In this document: piece by piece, positions 12,754-37,100 of the stretch | How the letters are laid out: each line of letters opens with the position of its first letter | Numbering within the stretch: the first letter of the stretch is position 1 | NCBI GenBank assembly: GCA_005281725.1 | Contig: SSBO01000007.1 | Coordinates: 2,548,402 to 2,612,401, forward strand | Length of the DNA stretch: 64,000 nucleotides | Direction of reading: 5' to 3' | Origin: Wuchereria bancrofti | Lineage: Eukaryota; Nematoda; Chromadorea; Rhabditida; Onchocercidae | Program-made: the position numbers and the translations under genes | The notes under the pieces: generated by a model | Databases searched by the model: none | Told to the model about the DNA's origin: nothing | What the model saw: only the letters and a program-made list of their open reading frames with translations

Positions 12754-14984
12754 ATGGCTATTCGTTGTCAGTTCGAAGCAAGTAATGAAGTCGGTGTTTT
12801 TTGCAAGCTAACTAACAGTTATTGTTTGGTTGGAATTGCTGCATCTGAAAGTTTTTACAGGTTAAATAACTGCTTGTTCTCGATTAGTCGACACCTTTGT
12901 TTTTTACCTTATTATGCCTTAGCTTTCTTTGTTCTTTCAGTGTTATATGTATATATATTTATGAGTAATTTATGTTTTTGGTGGGGTTTTATTTTTCATA
13001 TTCACGTGGACGCAGTTTTCGGAGAATCTTTTTGACATTTTCTTACGGACAGATAATATTGTAGTCTGAGGTTGAGGACAATATATTAAAGACGATGATG
13101 ATTTCTCGTGTTGCAGAGCGAATAAGCATTTTTTTAAATAATCATTTATCAAAGCAAATCGGTTATTCAGCGACATACTTTGACTTTTAAGGATGGGACC
13201 CTTTCAGTGTGGTGGAAGGTGAGCTGGCTGATGTAATCCCAGTGATTCACTGCTCCATTGCTGGAACTCGAATTGTTGGACGGATAACAGTTGGTAATAG
13301 AAAAGGATTATTGGTGCCAAACGATACAACTGATCAAGAATTGCAACATCTCAGAAACAGGTTAATATTTCGTCGGAAAGTTTACGAAGGTTTATAAAAT
13401 ATCACTGTTTGCAGTTTGCCCGACACTGTGAATGTAAGAAGAATAGATGAAAAGCTATCTGCGCTAGGAAATGTGATTGCGTGCAATGATTATATTGCAC
13501 TGGTGCATCCTGAAATCAGTAAGGAAACCGAAAAGGTACCACTGTTTTCTAAACTTATGTTTTAGATTCCGAAATTGTTTTTCTAAATTGTTTCAAGCCT
13601 ATGTATTCTTTCTGATATTATAACATAGCATTATCAGATTGGAACGATGGGGTATGATACTGAATAGTTATAATTTAACGTTATAATTTAACCGTAACAT
13701 ATTTTATTGTAAAGTTTTTTTTTTTTTAAGTTAGGGCTGACAGAATAGATATGTCTCTGGAAAAAGTAAAAGAAGTAAAGTTGCTGTTTTGAAAATTGAT
13801 TCCATTACATTTACTTGGTATTTCTTGATCTTGTATCTTTTTCAGTCGTTTGTGTTCTGGCTTTTGCTGGATTTTCTGGCATCGCCTCTAACTTCATAAT
13901 TTCAGGCTCTGGAAGAAGTCTTACAGGTGGAGGTTTTTAGAATGAGTTTGGGCAGCCATGCTTTAGTAAGTTACTCATCAGCGAATGATTTTCAAGTCAC
14001 TATATTTATATAATCGGAAAATTTTCGTTACAGACTTTTGCAATTTTCTGTTATTCTCATAAATTTATATAGTTTCTATATCTTTGTGTCATTTCCAGGT
14101 TGGTTCATATGCTGTTCTTAGCTCTCAAGGTGCTCTTGTTGAAGCAAAAACTTCTCCTCAAACACAGCGCGAGTTAGCTGCTTTAATTCAGGTTCCAGTT
14201 GTCGCAGGCACCGTTAATAGGTAATTGCTTTTGTTCTTTATGGAACAGTCTGAAGTAATCTGGCTTCATTTTTTTTTCTTAAAAATTCTGTGCTTCCGTA
14301 AATTATGGCATACCACCGCTATCTCCTGGTGATTTGATTTCCAATGTATTTTTAAATATTTTTTTAAGCAGTATTTTACTTATATTAGGTAGCCAGAAAA
14401 AAAAACATCAGCTACAATAGTACAGTATAGTAATACGACGTCAGTGAATTATAAAAAAAGTTTCGATTCTGCATGTTTGAGACATCCCGTTTCTTGTATT
14501 TTATGTTGAAGATCCTTTGAGATCAGATCCCTTTGATGTTTTGGAAAATCCTTTGATATAGCACCTTACTTGTGCATGTAATGGAGAACGTTAGCAATTT
14601 AAAATCTCTTATGTAAATTATTCTTCCGGAAAAAATGTTAATTGCTATATGTGGGGAAGAAATTACACGCGACTTCTAGCACAAAATCTGGGACCCAAAC
14701 TGTTCGCCCTTTCTCAAATATAGTGAATGTTAGTGGCACATTTGTTCCTTTTTAAATTATGAATGATAAGTTTGACTGTCGGACAGATTATATTCATTTC
14801 CCTCTGCAGGGGTTCGGATCTGGTTGCTGCTGGCTTATGTGTTAACGATTGGATCGCTTTTGCCGGTCTCGACACGACAAGTACAGAATTATCAGTAATT
14901 GAATCCTTATTTAAACTTGGTGATCGTGAGGCATCAGCTATAACCAGTGATATGCGGGATGCTCTGATCGATAGTACCATGTAA
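12754..14984 (+). CDS. EIF6: Eukaryotic translation initiation factor 6 (60S anti-association factor)
   Basis: Binds the 60S subunit, blocks premature 40S joining and acts in 60S maturation in nucleolus and cytoplasm. Exons 12754-12860, 13208-13360, 13415-13535, 13906-13965, 14099-14220 and 14810-14984 (TAA) total 738 nt and 245 aa, exactly the length of human eIF6. It opens [20 protein letters not shown]. It keeps the pentein-fold landmarks [42 protein letters not shown] and [10 protein letters not shown]. Ala174, Ala175 and Asp235 occupy the positions of the three reported regulatory serines of the human protein. All introns have GT-AG ends and consistent phase. The gene is divergent from DPH6, a second gene acting on translating ribosomes, and convergent with POLA1. 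Confidence 0.97.
13667..13692. repeat. 13-bp perfect tandem repeat in an eIF6 intron
   Basis: GTTATAATTTAAC is present twice back to back at 13667-13679 and 13680-13692, inside the intron between the exons ending 13535 and starting 13906. No function is apparent. Confidence 0.9.
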
Positions 14985-16009
14985 TGGAAGATATACATCT
15001 ACGGGGAACAGAGTGTGGTTTCTCCAGAAGAAATATGTCTACCAGGATTAAGATTTCTACATCTTCTCTAAATCTTCTTCATCCTTGTACAGTAAGATAA
15101 CATTTCCATGTCTTGTTGATTTTTCTGTGTCTCCGACTGTATGTTTTTCTCATGCGGCATTATATTTCATAGCTGACTTTTTTTTAATTTTATTCCTTTC
15201 AGTAATCAAAATTGTTAATAGCGAAGTAATGTAAAATTAAAAATTCTTGTAAATTGATGTGTATATTCCGGCTAACACAAGAAGGCGAATCACAGTCTTG
15301 AGAAAGGAAGGAGAGATATTTTTTTTTAAATTCTGGTCCTGTTTTTCCAGTTCATAGTGGCAGTAAAATTAATCTTCTATGTCTAAAGCGGCATTTTAGC
15401 ATGTTGAAAAAATTCACTTAATTTTTAGTCAGTTAAGATAACCAATGAACAAGGATCGTCTAAAAATGCTAAGTACGCAGCACAAAGGTTTCCTTACAAA
15501 AATCGTAAAGGGAAATAATGAGTCTTTTCCAAACTTATTTTAAACATAGATCAGTTAACGGAGATCGATACATAAGTTGAAAAAATAAACAGGTGCTGCA
15601 TAATTTACAATGGCCTCATGGTAGAAAACAAGTATGAAAGTGATACACGATTGTACTGATTATCAGCAATATACTGATCACATAACGAGAGTAGTTCGGC
15701 GAGTAGAACAGTAGCTTCTTTCCAATCGATTCTACATCGTAGTTTCACTGGAAAAGAACATTCGATGATTCAATTTTTGTGTTCGAAGAGAGCGATGTAG
15801 TTTATTCCAGTTCAAAAAATGAGAACTATGTACACTTTGGTGTCTAGCCATTCAATTATCTAATGAAACATTATTCAGATGTAACCGAATTTTCGCAATT
15901 TGTCTTCACATCGCTCATATATCAAATGTTAAGATTTATGAATATATTTCTCTTAAAAGAATTATTCCGCAAAAGGACCTCGAAGTGTAAAAATGAAAGA
16001 TAATTCTAA
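14985..16009. other. Intergenic region between convergent eIF6 and POLA1
   Basis: About 1 kb with no supported gene. A plus-strand AATAAA at about 15584-15589 could end eIF6 transcripts, although it is 600 nt from the stop. TTTATT at 15801-15806 gives AATAAA on the minus strand about 205 nt after the POLA1 stop. The rest is AT-rich sequence without recognisable coding or RNA signals. Confidence 0.6.
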
Positions 16010-26294
<10,285 letters not shown>

Positions 26295-27657
26295 TGCTCC
26301 AATGATTGTTTAAAAATAATCTCGACGTTAACATTGTCAAACATCCAAATCTCTTTGTGGGATGGAGTGTGTTCAGTTCATACACTCAATTATCCTCCCC
26401 AGCTCATAAATTAGGGAAAAATATGCATACACATCCCAAATATGCATACAAAAAAACAAACAACATGAATACTCAGAAAATCCTTCGCAATTATTAAGTC
26501 AAAAAATTCAAACTAGAACTCTTCCCACGCTAATAGGGCTTTTGACCACTGTGAAAACATGTGATCTCGGCAAAATAAACTAGGCAAATGGTTGGAATGG
26601 TGGCTTGATGAAAGGCCGGAAAGAATAGGACGGATTGGAGAAGAGATCATATGTAATAAGTTTTAGGTGAATTTTAGGGTCACTAAAACTACGTCCTTGC
26701 GAGGGTTAGCCTTACGTGAGATTAGCCGTCTGTCAATTTCCCATAGCATCATGGTCCTCAACTAAAACTTACAGCTGGAATTTTATTGAATATTCATCAG
26801 TTTAATAAATTATCAAAATCCATTCGACCAGTTCGATCTTTTCCTTCATCAGCGCAACAGTGTATGCACAAGGAACAAAGTCTTCCACAATTTTATTACT
26901 TTCATATCTTAATTTTATAATATTCCTATTTCTCGACAAATCTCAAACCCAGTCTTTCACAAAACGATAGCCAATAAAGTTTTATAGCGCTTCAAGAACA
27001 AACATATGATTTATTTCAAAAAATCAATATAAATGTCTCAAGAAAATATAAATGTTTACAAGAAATAAACACAGACCATGGGTTTATTTAAAAGGAAGGA
27101 TTAACGTTCTCTTCACATGTTTAGCCTCTTCCGCTAATTTTTGCGATTCGTCCTTTTAGTTAAAGAATTTCACTAAAGCTATTTTTAAAGAATCACTTCC
27201 ACATCCTGCCGAAAATTTTGGACGCTAATTAGAACCAATTTTTTGTAACTATAAAAAACATTAAATTTATATACGAATAAATAGTATCTTCTGATCTACA
27301 ATTGTTGCATTACCGGATGAAAATTAAGATAGCAAGAAAGGGATTAAAAGGTTTTAAAACATTTCGGATGGGTTCTGAATACGATGTCCTTAAAGCAGAA
27401 GTGATGATAATCATACGTGTACAAGAATGAATCGAAACCTATATTTAAGACAGTTTATACGTCAAAGGATTTGCCGTTAAATACGATGACTGTTTCATAC
27501 TTTCTAGACTTCATGTGATCGGCAATTTCCTTATTTCAATTATTTTTATTTCTGTGAATTAGATTTCTAAGTAACTTTGAAGTATACAATCATAAATGCT
27601 AATCAATTGAACAGAATGGAAGGGGCAGACCAGTAACAGCACCAAGGATTTTTTTTT
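26295..27657. other. Intergenic region: POLA1 5' flank and UBR4 3' flank
   Basis: Both flanking genes are on the minus strand. TTTATT at 27545-27550 gives a minus-strand AATAAA about 108 nt past the UBR4 stop. The POLA1 promoter should lie within the few hundred bases above 26294. A 12-bp direct repeat AATATGCATACA occurs there at 26420-26431 and 26439-26450. No open frame of interest and no RNA gene were recognised. Confidence 0.55.
26420..26450. repeat. Pair of 12-bp direct repeats upstream of POLA1
   Basis: AATATGCATACA occurs at 26420-26431 and 26439-26450, separated by 7 bases, about 125-155 bp upstream of the POLA1 start codon. The core ATGCAT is palindromic. A binding site is possible but unproven. 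Confidence 0.6.
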
Positions 27658-28129
27658 TTATTCAAGGGTAACATTACCCATATCGATACCTGAAAATAAT
27701 GAATTTAAGAAAAAATCATAACGTTGTTCTTTCATTAAACTGCCATAGAAACCATAACTATGGTGTCGTAGGACACTGGACTTGTGGAAGAAATTAATAA
27801 CTGCCGGGAATTTTAGTCATAATCGGACTATATTTTAACCTGTATTTGTTCCATCTTCTGACCTCTATGAAGCTTTCATTATATTCTGCCTGCTGAGGGA
27901 TAAAGTAGAAGTTATTAAAACTAAACTACGATAAGCTGTTAGCACCATATCCAGTAAAATATTAAGTTAATCTAAAGTGAAGTTAACGCTTACCAATTGC
28001 TTTCATTAATTCGTCATAACTTCTACATTGTGAGAGTTCGGAGTCGAAATAACTAACAAACTTGGAACAGCTCTCCATAATTTTAATTATATTTTCACGC
28101 ATATATTGAGTGCGATCACCAGTCCTGCA
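27658..28129 (-). other. UBR4: UBR4 C-terminal exons and stop
   Basis: Exon 27994-28129 encodes the helical tail ([16 protein letters not shown]). A strong donor (ATTG|GTAAGCG) leads to a 32-base last exon, 27658-27689, with a TTTTCAG acceptor. It encodes [10 protein letters not shown] and a TAA. This matches the position where the human protein ends. Without the splice the frame would stop after two more codons (GKR), so the two ends differ by only a few residues. Confidence 0.7.
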
Positions 28130-31100
28130 CTGAAACATGAATAAGATGTTAACATTTAAAAAATTCTTTTTTTTTTCTTTTTTGAAATCAACCAATATTT
28201 ATTTCATCATAGGCCGATATATTCCTGCCGCACATCCAGAACGACAAAATTCAAGATTTACAGTCCAATAGATTATTCGTTTCCCCGAAACTTTATTCCA
28301 CAGAATTTGATACAAAAATTACCTGAAGAATTTTATTTTGATAATAATCAACGGCAATCCAAACAAGCAATTCATGTCTCGCATCTTTCCAAGACTTCTT
28401 AGATCCTTGCAAACTTTTTAACAAATCCAATCTTTTATCATTCCACTGCTCCGCAGTATCCATTACCAAACTGACACTAATCTGATGGGTAAATGAATGA
28501 GCTTCACCAGGTTCGGAGGATGGTGATACTTTTTTCAAATACTGCACTAGAAGAATTAAAATAGCCATATACTGCATGTTTGATTCACGACCACCACCAT
28601 GAGAAAGTGCCGAAAATGAACGGAACTTGACAAAGCGATCCAGCAATTCTGCTATATCTAGTGTGAGGGTATCCAAATTTACCGTATCACAATCAACAGC
28701 TACTTCCAGATCAGTTGATAACCTAAAAGTGAGTTACTAACAATTTCAATTTACCAAACATATATTTAGTACACAGAAAAAAAAAATGTAAAAATGAAAA
28801 AACTTTGTAAGCAAATAAAAAATCCGGCAAAAGATATTCAATGCCTCTCGATACGTTAAGGAATATAAAGACACTATTCATGGGGGCTCTGAAAATGAAG
28901 TTTAGATCATTCTGCTTATCCCTCTTTATTCCAAATTCGAACAATCCCACCAACATTTTTCCCAACTTACGCAGTTTTCTTAATTTACGAGAAATTTGCA
29001 ATAACTCAACCACGATATTCTAGCGCCTACCATTCACGCACAAATAATTCTGCTGAATCCCTATTTGCGAACCATTTGACGCTACAATTTTTAAATTTAG
29101 CGAGATGATATTTGTTTCAAAAGACCTTTGGAAGGAGTGCTCCATATCCGAATCTTTTACTTGCTTTGACCAAATCGGCATGATAACATTACATTTCGTA
29201 TTGGCATTATGCAGCGCTGCACTTGCCCATTCGCTTCGTGAACCAGCCATTCTGTTGAAAAATAAATATTTCCATAGAGATAAATAACAAGAATATCTTA
29301 TTGAAAAGTTCAATCTTATTACCGCGTACCAGGAACTAAAAGTTTGAACACTACAAAAATACCTGACAGCTACGGAATGGCAGTCCAGATGAACTAAATT
29401 CATCTGCGACACTGTTGTGAACGAATAATTCCGACCATTAATTACTTTGTTCTCTTTTAGATTCAGTCGGCTTGCAAATGCATATACCTAAAAGAAAAAT
29501 CAATGAGGCAAATAAGGACGAAAATAAAACGGTAAGAAGAAAACAGAAAAATGACTGAATCTGGAAAAAATTAAAACAATCACTCAAGTAGGTTTCCAAT
29601 ACCAGTGCCAATATATGTTAAATCGGGAATAGCTCTTATTCAAATCACAACGTTTCAAAAAGTATATGAATAGAAGTTTGTTCCTCTTTGTTAGCAAATC
29701 AGTATTCCTAGTGAATAAGTTAATCATTACAGTTCTAATGTCTCTCAGAACGATGTTCTTTCTAGATGCAATCATATCGTAAATGCAAATATTGAACAAA
29801 GACGATGGGAGTGTCATGGAAATACCTCCGTATTTAATTTCATGTATAATTTAGTTCTCTCACTAAAATACAGTAGTATAAATTCAAAATCAATATAAAG
29901 TTATTTATGGTGAATCTAGGGATAAAATAAAAAAGACCAAAGCAAACCATCATGAAAGACCTAACCATCATGATTTTTGCACTAGCGTCCATTGCTTCCC
30001 GGCATATACAACAAGTACTAATGTCTGATGCATTCTCCAATGAATGAGGTTCATTGATCAGTTTGCGCGCAGATACCTGGAAGAAAACCACAATTATTCT
30101 TCAAGTAAGAAATGACAAGTGTTGTTTAGGAGAATCAATTTGCAGGAATGGCTATGCAATCCTATTTTCTTATGAGATAGTTTTTTTTCTTATTCATAAA
30201 CAATAACGAGTAGAAACAAAACTCACGCTAGCAAATTGGTTGTAAAAAACATTAGTGGGTTCAAATACTTATCTTAGGACTTGTCAACAACGCTAGAAAA
30301 AAGTAGAGTCTGTGAAAAGAGAACGAAGAAAAAGTAGTATGAAGAATTATTAACCTATATTAAAATACACAGAGTAACCTACCTTCACTTGTCCTTTTTT
30401 GCCGATTTCCATACCCATTTTCGAAAGCTGTTTTTGCCTCATCGCCATAGCTAACTGACGTTTCTTTATCTTCGTTTCTTGACGAACTTTTTCAATCTTC
30501 AATGATACACTAGCTGTGAAATACAGATAAACTGTATTCAATTCCAAAACTAATAAGGAAACGAAATCTTCTTGATACTTCAAATTTGATAAGTACCTGT
30601 ACAGCAACTTGATCATTCTTCTTCAGCTCTTCCATTACATTTTCGGCCAATGTTCCAATATGTTCAGCTGATGAAATCTGCTCCAAACGATGCAGTATGG
30701 GCAGGGAATTTTCAGCAATTGCTTCCTGAAGAATGAATCACAATCACACAGGCTCGACCATATGGATGGAGCAAAGTTCGATATAGAAGCCTTACACATA
30801 TGTAAGAGTAGTAACTTGCTCTCCCTCGAGCCTTTTGAATTATTAGGAAAATAATATATGATCAATTGTCCGCAATTCCCAAAACTATTTTCTCAAAAAA
30901 AAAAATAATTATTTGATAAAGAACTTTCCCCTAAATGTTTTCAAAACCATATTCACGACAATCTTACTCCGAAAGAAGTAATGTAATGAAACAGCAATGT
31001 TCTTGAATCAAACAAGCTATTTTTTGGACATATTGCATATAAGATGGAGGCACAAAAAAGTCCCTAAACTCAATCTGCGATTCGAATCTATTACTGTGAT

Positions 31101-34100
31101 TAAGGAAGTAATCAAAACTCAACGCATTAATGTAAAAAAAAATAATGAATAAAGTTGACTGATATTGTATATATATATAACTAGGAGAGTGCATAGCAAT
31201 TTAAGAAAAAGTCACACTTCAACGCGCGAACATTACGGAGATCCATGATAATAGATAATATCGCAGTTACAAGAAAGTGATACCTGTGAGGGTTTGTGAG
31301 CCCGTGCCATACCAGCCATAAGTTTTAGAACATATTTTAGTGAAGGCTTTGACAAAAAATACTTCCACTCTGGTCCCATTACTGAAACGTTGAATATGGG
31401 GGGATGATTCTCTGCCAGATATCTGCATGCATCTGTAATCAATCCAGCATCCATCATTTTCTTTTTGAGAATCCGTCCGGAAGCACTATCATGAATAGCG
31501 CTTGTTATTTTGCACAGTATTTCAACCTTCTGTACCACTCGATCTCGGATTTTTCGGTCGTTATCTATAAAACTTGCTTTATTCGATATATTTGATAACT
31601 TCATCAATCTTTTAAATCAAAGAAAATCAAATTCATCGGACTGACCATCATCAAATCGACCGAATCTTTTAAAAAAATTTTGTATAATGCATACGAAGCA
31701 CACATATATTGTAGCAAATAATGATGGAATGACATTTCCTGACCGCTGTGTTTGACCAGTGTCAATTTATTCAATCAAAAAACAAAAAAAAAAAAAAAAA
31801 GATATTGGAACTTAGAAAGTCAACATTTAATGNNNNNNNNNNNGATAACTTCATCAATCTTTTAAATCAAAGAAAATCAAATTCATCGGACTGACCATCA
31901 TCAAATCGACCGAATCTTTTAAAAAAATTTTGTATAATGCATACGAAGCACACATATATTGTAGCAAATAATGATGGAATGACATTTCCTGACCGCTGTG
32001 TTTGACCAGTGTCAATTTATTCAATCAAAAAACAAAAAAAAAAAAAAAAAAAAAAAAAAGGTGAAACTTGAATATTATGATAAAGAAACAAAACCAAAAC
32101 AAACCAATTTCATCCCAATGACAACATGGTCGAAATGTTTCCACCAAAGCATCCATACTTTCTGCATTACCAAGACAAAGATTTGGTGCAATGGATGTCA
32201 CCGCTTCCAGCACTGATGCTGAAAGTTCTTCATCACTGCCCATTGAAAGTTCCAATAACCATGACGTCTGTTTAAAACTTGCGCCACCAATAGACTGCAA
32301 CGTAGTATATATATTGCTATAAAAGGAAGCAATAAGAAACACACCTTCTCGATTCGATCAGTGGCGAGAACATCAACCAAAAGAATTCTACTAAGTTCGA
32401 GATACTGTAAAGCTATTGTTTCTTCAATCGACTTTTCTTTAATACCACTTCTGTAAGCCACCTCGAAGACATGCAAAAACCTTCGGATACCGCCATATTC
32501 ATTTAATTGCTCACGATTTCCTTCGACCTGAAGAACATTTTTCTTGGAATTATTTTTCTGGCCAGTTTTTAAGCAATCTGCCTCTAAATTTATAACTTCA
32601 CACCACCAAAAATGTATACTTTTATGCAGTAAGTCAGCAATCGATGCAATTCTCGCAACAAAATTATGCCTCCTCCAGTTAGTTCAATGTTGTCCAAAAT
32701 CGGAAGAATAGTTGCAAAAGCACGTATCGGAGAGCCTAACACACTAGCCAGGCGAAGTTGACTGTCGTCTACTTTCTCTTTGACTAAAATTACTTTTCAG
32801 TGGACTGAAATAAATCTTCCAAAAAATAAAAATAAAAAACGTCAAGATGTCATAGAATTACGTTCTGGAAGTTACAGAAAAAACATATAAACCCAGCTGT
32901 TGCAGATGTCTATTACTAGCTCGCATGAAGCTAGATTTTTCTTCTTTCTCACTTCGGTTAAAAACATGTTTACAAAAGATTATTAGAGAAGTATAAATTA
33001 CGACTGCATAGTAGTTAGCAAATTAAATATTTAAACTAGTAAACGCACCATTCGTGTCAGCCAGTGTTTTTATAAAAGGTTCTGTTGCATCACCAAGAAG
33101 ACCTCGCATCCGATACACGATAACCATCGGTTGATCGTGATGATCGGAACGCCACAGTTTCTCATAAACATCGTTAACCGATAAGTCCAAGGCAACAATC
33201 TGCTGATTCACAAGAAGCTGCGAAATGAAAAAAAGGTAAGATTAACATGATTCAAAAAGGACTAGAGCAAAGTATAAAATGTTAATGCTTATAATTATTC
33301 TTAGGGGTTAGCATTACTTTTTTCTCCACTCTCATCATTTTATCCTAATTTATTTTTATTCCCTTGGTGCTAACAAGCATTATAGCGATAGGACAAAAAA
33401 GATTTCGAAAGTAAGATACAATCTAGCTACCAACAACTTACAAGAAAAGCAAAAAAAAATCTAATGCTGAAAATTTGTTACCTCCATTCCAGTATCATCA
33501 TCCAGCAGTGCAACCAGTTCACAGTCTCGACAAATTTTATTCTTGATATCTCTCATCAGAGGACCCATACCAGCATCACTGTTCTTATATGGATTACCTA
33601 ACATTCTGCCTTGTAGATAATCTTCCTGGAGCGCATCCTTCTCGATTTGTATTAGGAAATCCTCCTCTTTCTTCAATAATGGATAAATAATATCGTTGAT
33701 AATTGATAAAAGATAAGCCTGTATGCGCAACTCTTGCGGGTGAGCTCCTATTCGCCGTGTCGCCTCTTTCAGAACTAAGATTGGTCGTTTCAATGCGATG
33801 CGCATCAGCAGCATACTGAGGTCCTTGACAGATTCGTTCACATAACTTAAAATATAGCACTGTCAGTTGCAGTGTTTACCATTCCACTATGTTTGCTGTA
33901 AGTATACTTCCGACGTTTGATGGACTTACAAGGTACGATGAATAGTAACTTGTTTGAGTGTGCAAACAGTTCGAAGCAGAAGTGGAAGTATAACAGGACT
34001 AGATTCGTGCAGCAAATTCCAACCATTCTGATCCCGTTGCATCATACAATTCAAAACTCCTGAAAGAATATATGAAAATATGAGTCAGATAACATCATAA

Positions 34101-37100
34101 ATAACTACCGGCAGGATCGCCAATAATAGCCATTTATTCAGTGTAACGGTTGGAGTTGTTCATCTCGTTTGCTTTTTTTTTCTAAACTGGCTTAAACGTT
34201 TGACAGATGTCTTTACTTTTTACTTCATCATTTCAATAAATGACTTATTAAAATTATTTAACTAAATTAACAGATTTCACTTATTTCATCATTTATTCAC
34301 TTTAATGAAGAGCAAGCATATAAGAGTTCTTCTAGCAAGTAGTGTATTTCCTTGCATTATGTTCAACTGAAGATAAACTTACGAATAAGATGATGAAGAA
34401 GAATTCCAGCTGAAAGATCTCCTGAAGGTCTGCTCACTTCATGTAAACGTATATCCAAACTTGCCTGTGAAAAAGATAGTAAAAAATGCTTCAAAAATTA
34501 TATCCCTAAACAATTTACTAAAATGTACTGATACATGTTCTGTGTTTTAGTAATAACTTCATTACCGCTAATAGAAAAAAATTAAAGCATACTAGTAAAA
34601 TTCGTTTTACGATATCAACATGCAATTCTACTGGTTTCGATACTAAAACGTTGTTAATTTCGCTTGTTGTTAATAAAGTTCGCATCAAACAAAAGTATTC
34701 ATCAATATTGTCGGCCGAAACGTTCCGGATTTTCCGCATCCATAATAGTACTCTGAAAAAGATTTCAAATCAAACTGGAACATGAAAAATACCAGTTACA
34801 AAAGAGCAGGGTTATCGTAAAATATTTTGAGACACCAAATGACTAAAGCAGAAACAGGAATAGCTTCTTAAATCCTACGAATTAGTTCGAATTTCACATT
34901 TCAACAATTATCTGATATTCAATGATGTTAACGCAAAATGTACATTTAAATTCGAATTTAAACCTTCAAAACTCGGACATACCGAATTTATTTTGCAGTA
35001 GCATACGTTAAATTATAAGAAAAACCACCCCAAAATTTATAGAAAAAATCAGCATGTCTATTTCAAATTTTCAACTTTTGAAATCATGCTAAATATCTTC
35101 AGCTAAAAGTACTGCAAAATAAGGAAGAGGAAAGTGAAAGCTTTTCAATAATGTAACATATAAAATAAAATGCAATGAAATCTGCTGCGACTGTTAGTAG
35201 CTTATCAAACCACAATGTAATCAAAAGACAAAAAAGTTTCTTCACAAACTAATTTAATTAGTGGAAAGAATATTTACTTTTGCAGTACAAGAGCTATGTC
35301 AACAGGCGATCCGATTTGTGCTTCGCCATTGTTGCTGATTTCAAAACACAGCATCACAAGCAAACGACAGGTTGCAGCGCGAACTGCTGCTACAGATGAA
35401 AACATACAACGCGTAAGCCATTGATAGAGTGACTGAAAAGTTAGAAATGGGCTATATAAACTCAGTTATAAAAATTACGTGCGTACACAGAAGTCGTTTT
35501 TTATTTCACTAAATATTCAGCAAGCAGATAATGATTCTAAATAACATTTACAGAACCGAAAACAACGAAGTTTGCTTATTAAAGTTTATATGAGTAATGC
35601 TTTTAAAAACTTAAAGATTTCTAGAAAAACATTTCCAGAAAATATGTTGGATCTATCTTCAGATCAGTAGATCTTATAAAAATGTGGCGGAGTATAAAGA
35701 GAAAATTATATCTCTAGGCTAAGGAATTCATAAAACACATCACTAGAAAAAGCGAACATCGCATTAATAAATAAGCAATGAAAATTAAGCCAACTGACAA
35801 ATTTCCGTTTTGGATCACTTTCAGTGCAACGTCTTATGTATTGAAGAATGCTGCGCTCTCTTTCTGGACCATCGTTTTGCAACAGTCTTGTATATTCCGC
35901 CCAAATAAATCTATAAATTTTTACTATTCTCAACATCTTAAAAGCTTTACAGGAATTAATGCAAGATTTTCGAGAAAAAACAGCAAAAGCCTAGTAACAA
36001 CATGGAAAATTCCCAAAAAATAAAAAGAAATACAAATACCAGGAATAAAAAGATCAATTCCTGTCCTTACCGTCCTTGCAGCCACCCAATCGTTGGAAAT
36101 CGTTCAGAGGGTATGAGCAATTTGTCAAAATCAGGTTCTTCTTCGTCTAACATTTTCATATCTTCCACGATTTTATGCAAAACGGTATCATCCAGAACGA
36201 GATTCTACGAAGCATAAGTTATGCAACACTATTATTTTTAACCCAATTTTACAATATTTACAAAAAATAAATTACGCTCTGCGTAACTCCCTCAATAAGC
36301 CACCACGAAAATTGATAGTTTTAATTCAAAATTTTCTACTACAGTTACTTTCCAGTTACTTTTGAATGAATTTATAACCAAGAAATCTGCTAATAATTTG
36401 TGAATGCTTTCCAAACAATTCCTTCACAATTTTGAAACAGTCCATACTTAACCAAAAGAGCAAAAAAATGTTTACACCTGTTCTACATCCTCCTGTTCGC
36501 TTTCTTTACGATTACCTTCTTGCGAGGCATTCAAAACTGTCTTTGACTGTTCTTCACGTGTAGGTAAAAGATAACCTAGTAGAAGATATACTATAAACAG
36601 TATGTGATATAATATAATAAGTCATATATCACATGAAAAAAGTTTGTTCACATACTAGTAAAATATTACCGGCAAAAGTACCAGCGTTTCTCACTTTGTC
36701 AGTGCTAAAACCAGATGAATCCACTGCAGAAGTATTTTTCAGATTTGTTGAATATGGCGAACAAATTTTCAGAAATACAGCCAATACATGCAAATCCATC
36801 TCGGTGTTGCCATTCCCCATCACAGCCATGCGCATCAAGCAGCGCAATTTTTGCTCCCAAAACCTAAAGCATTTCTTTTCGTGAAGTCATCGTTCTCAAA
36901 GTAACTATCGAAAACTGAAATAAATTCTACTTAATTTGTCAAGCCATATGAACATAAAAAAAAATACCGAAATTTGTTTTCAAATATCGATTTCGTTAAC
37001 AAGTAGCATGGAAGAGCACCATTCTCGACCAATTCACACATTTTCTGCGTCGCTTCTTTGCTCACTTCCGCGAGATTCCAAATCAAGCTATGAATGGAAC

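Noticed and set aside
31594..32059. Genuine transposon or terminal direct repeat at the N gap
   Set aside because: The repeat edges coincide with the gap and a poly-A run, and there is no coding or terminal structure, so an assembly artefact is the simpler reading.
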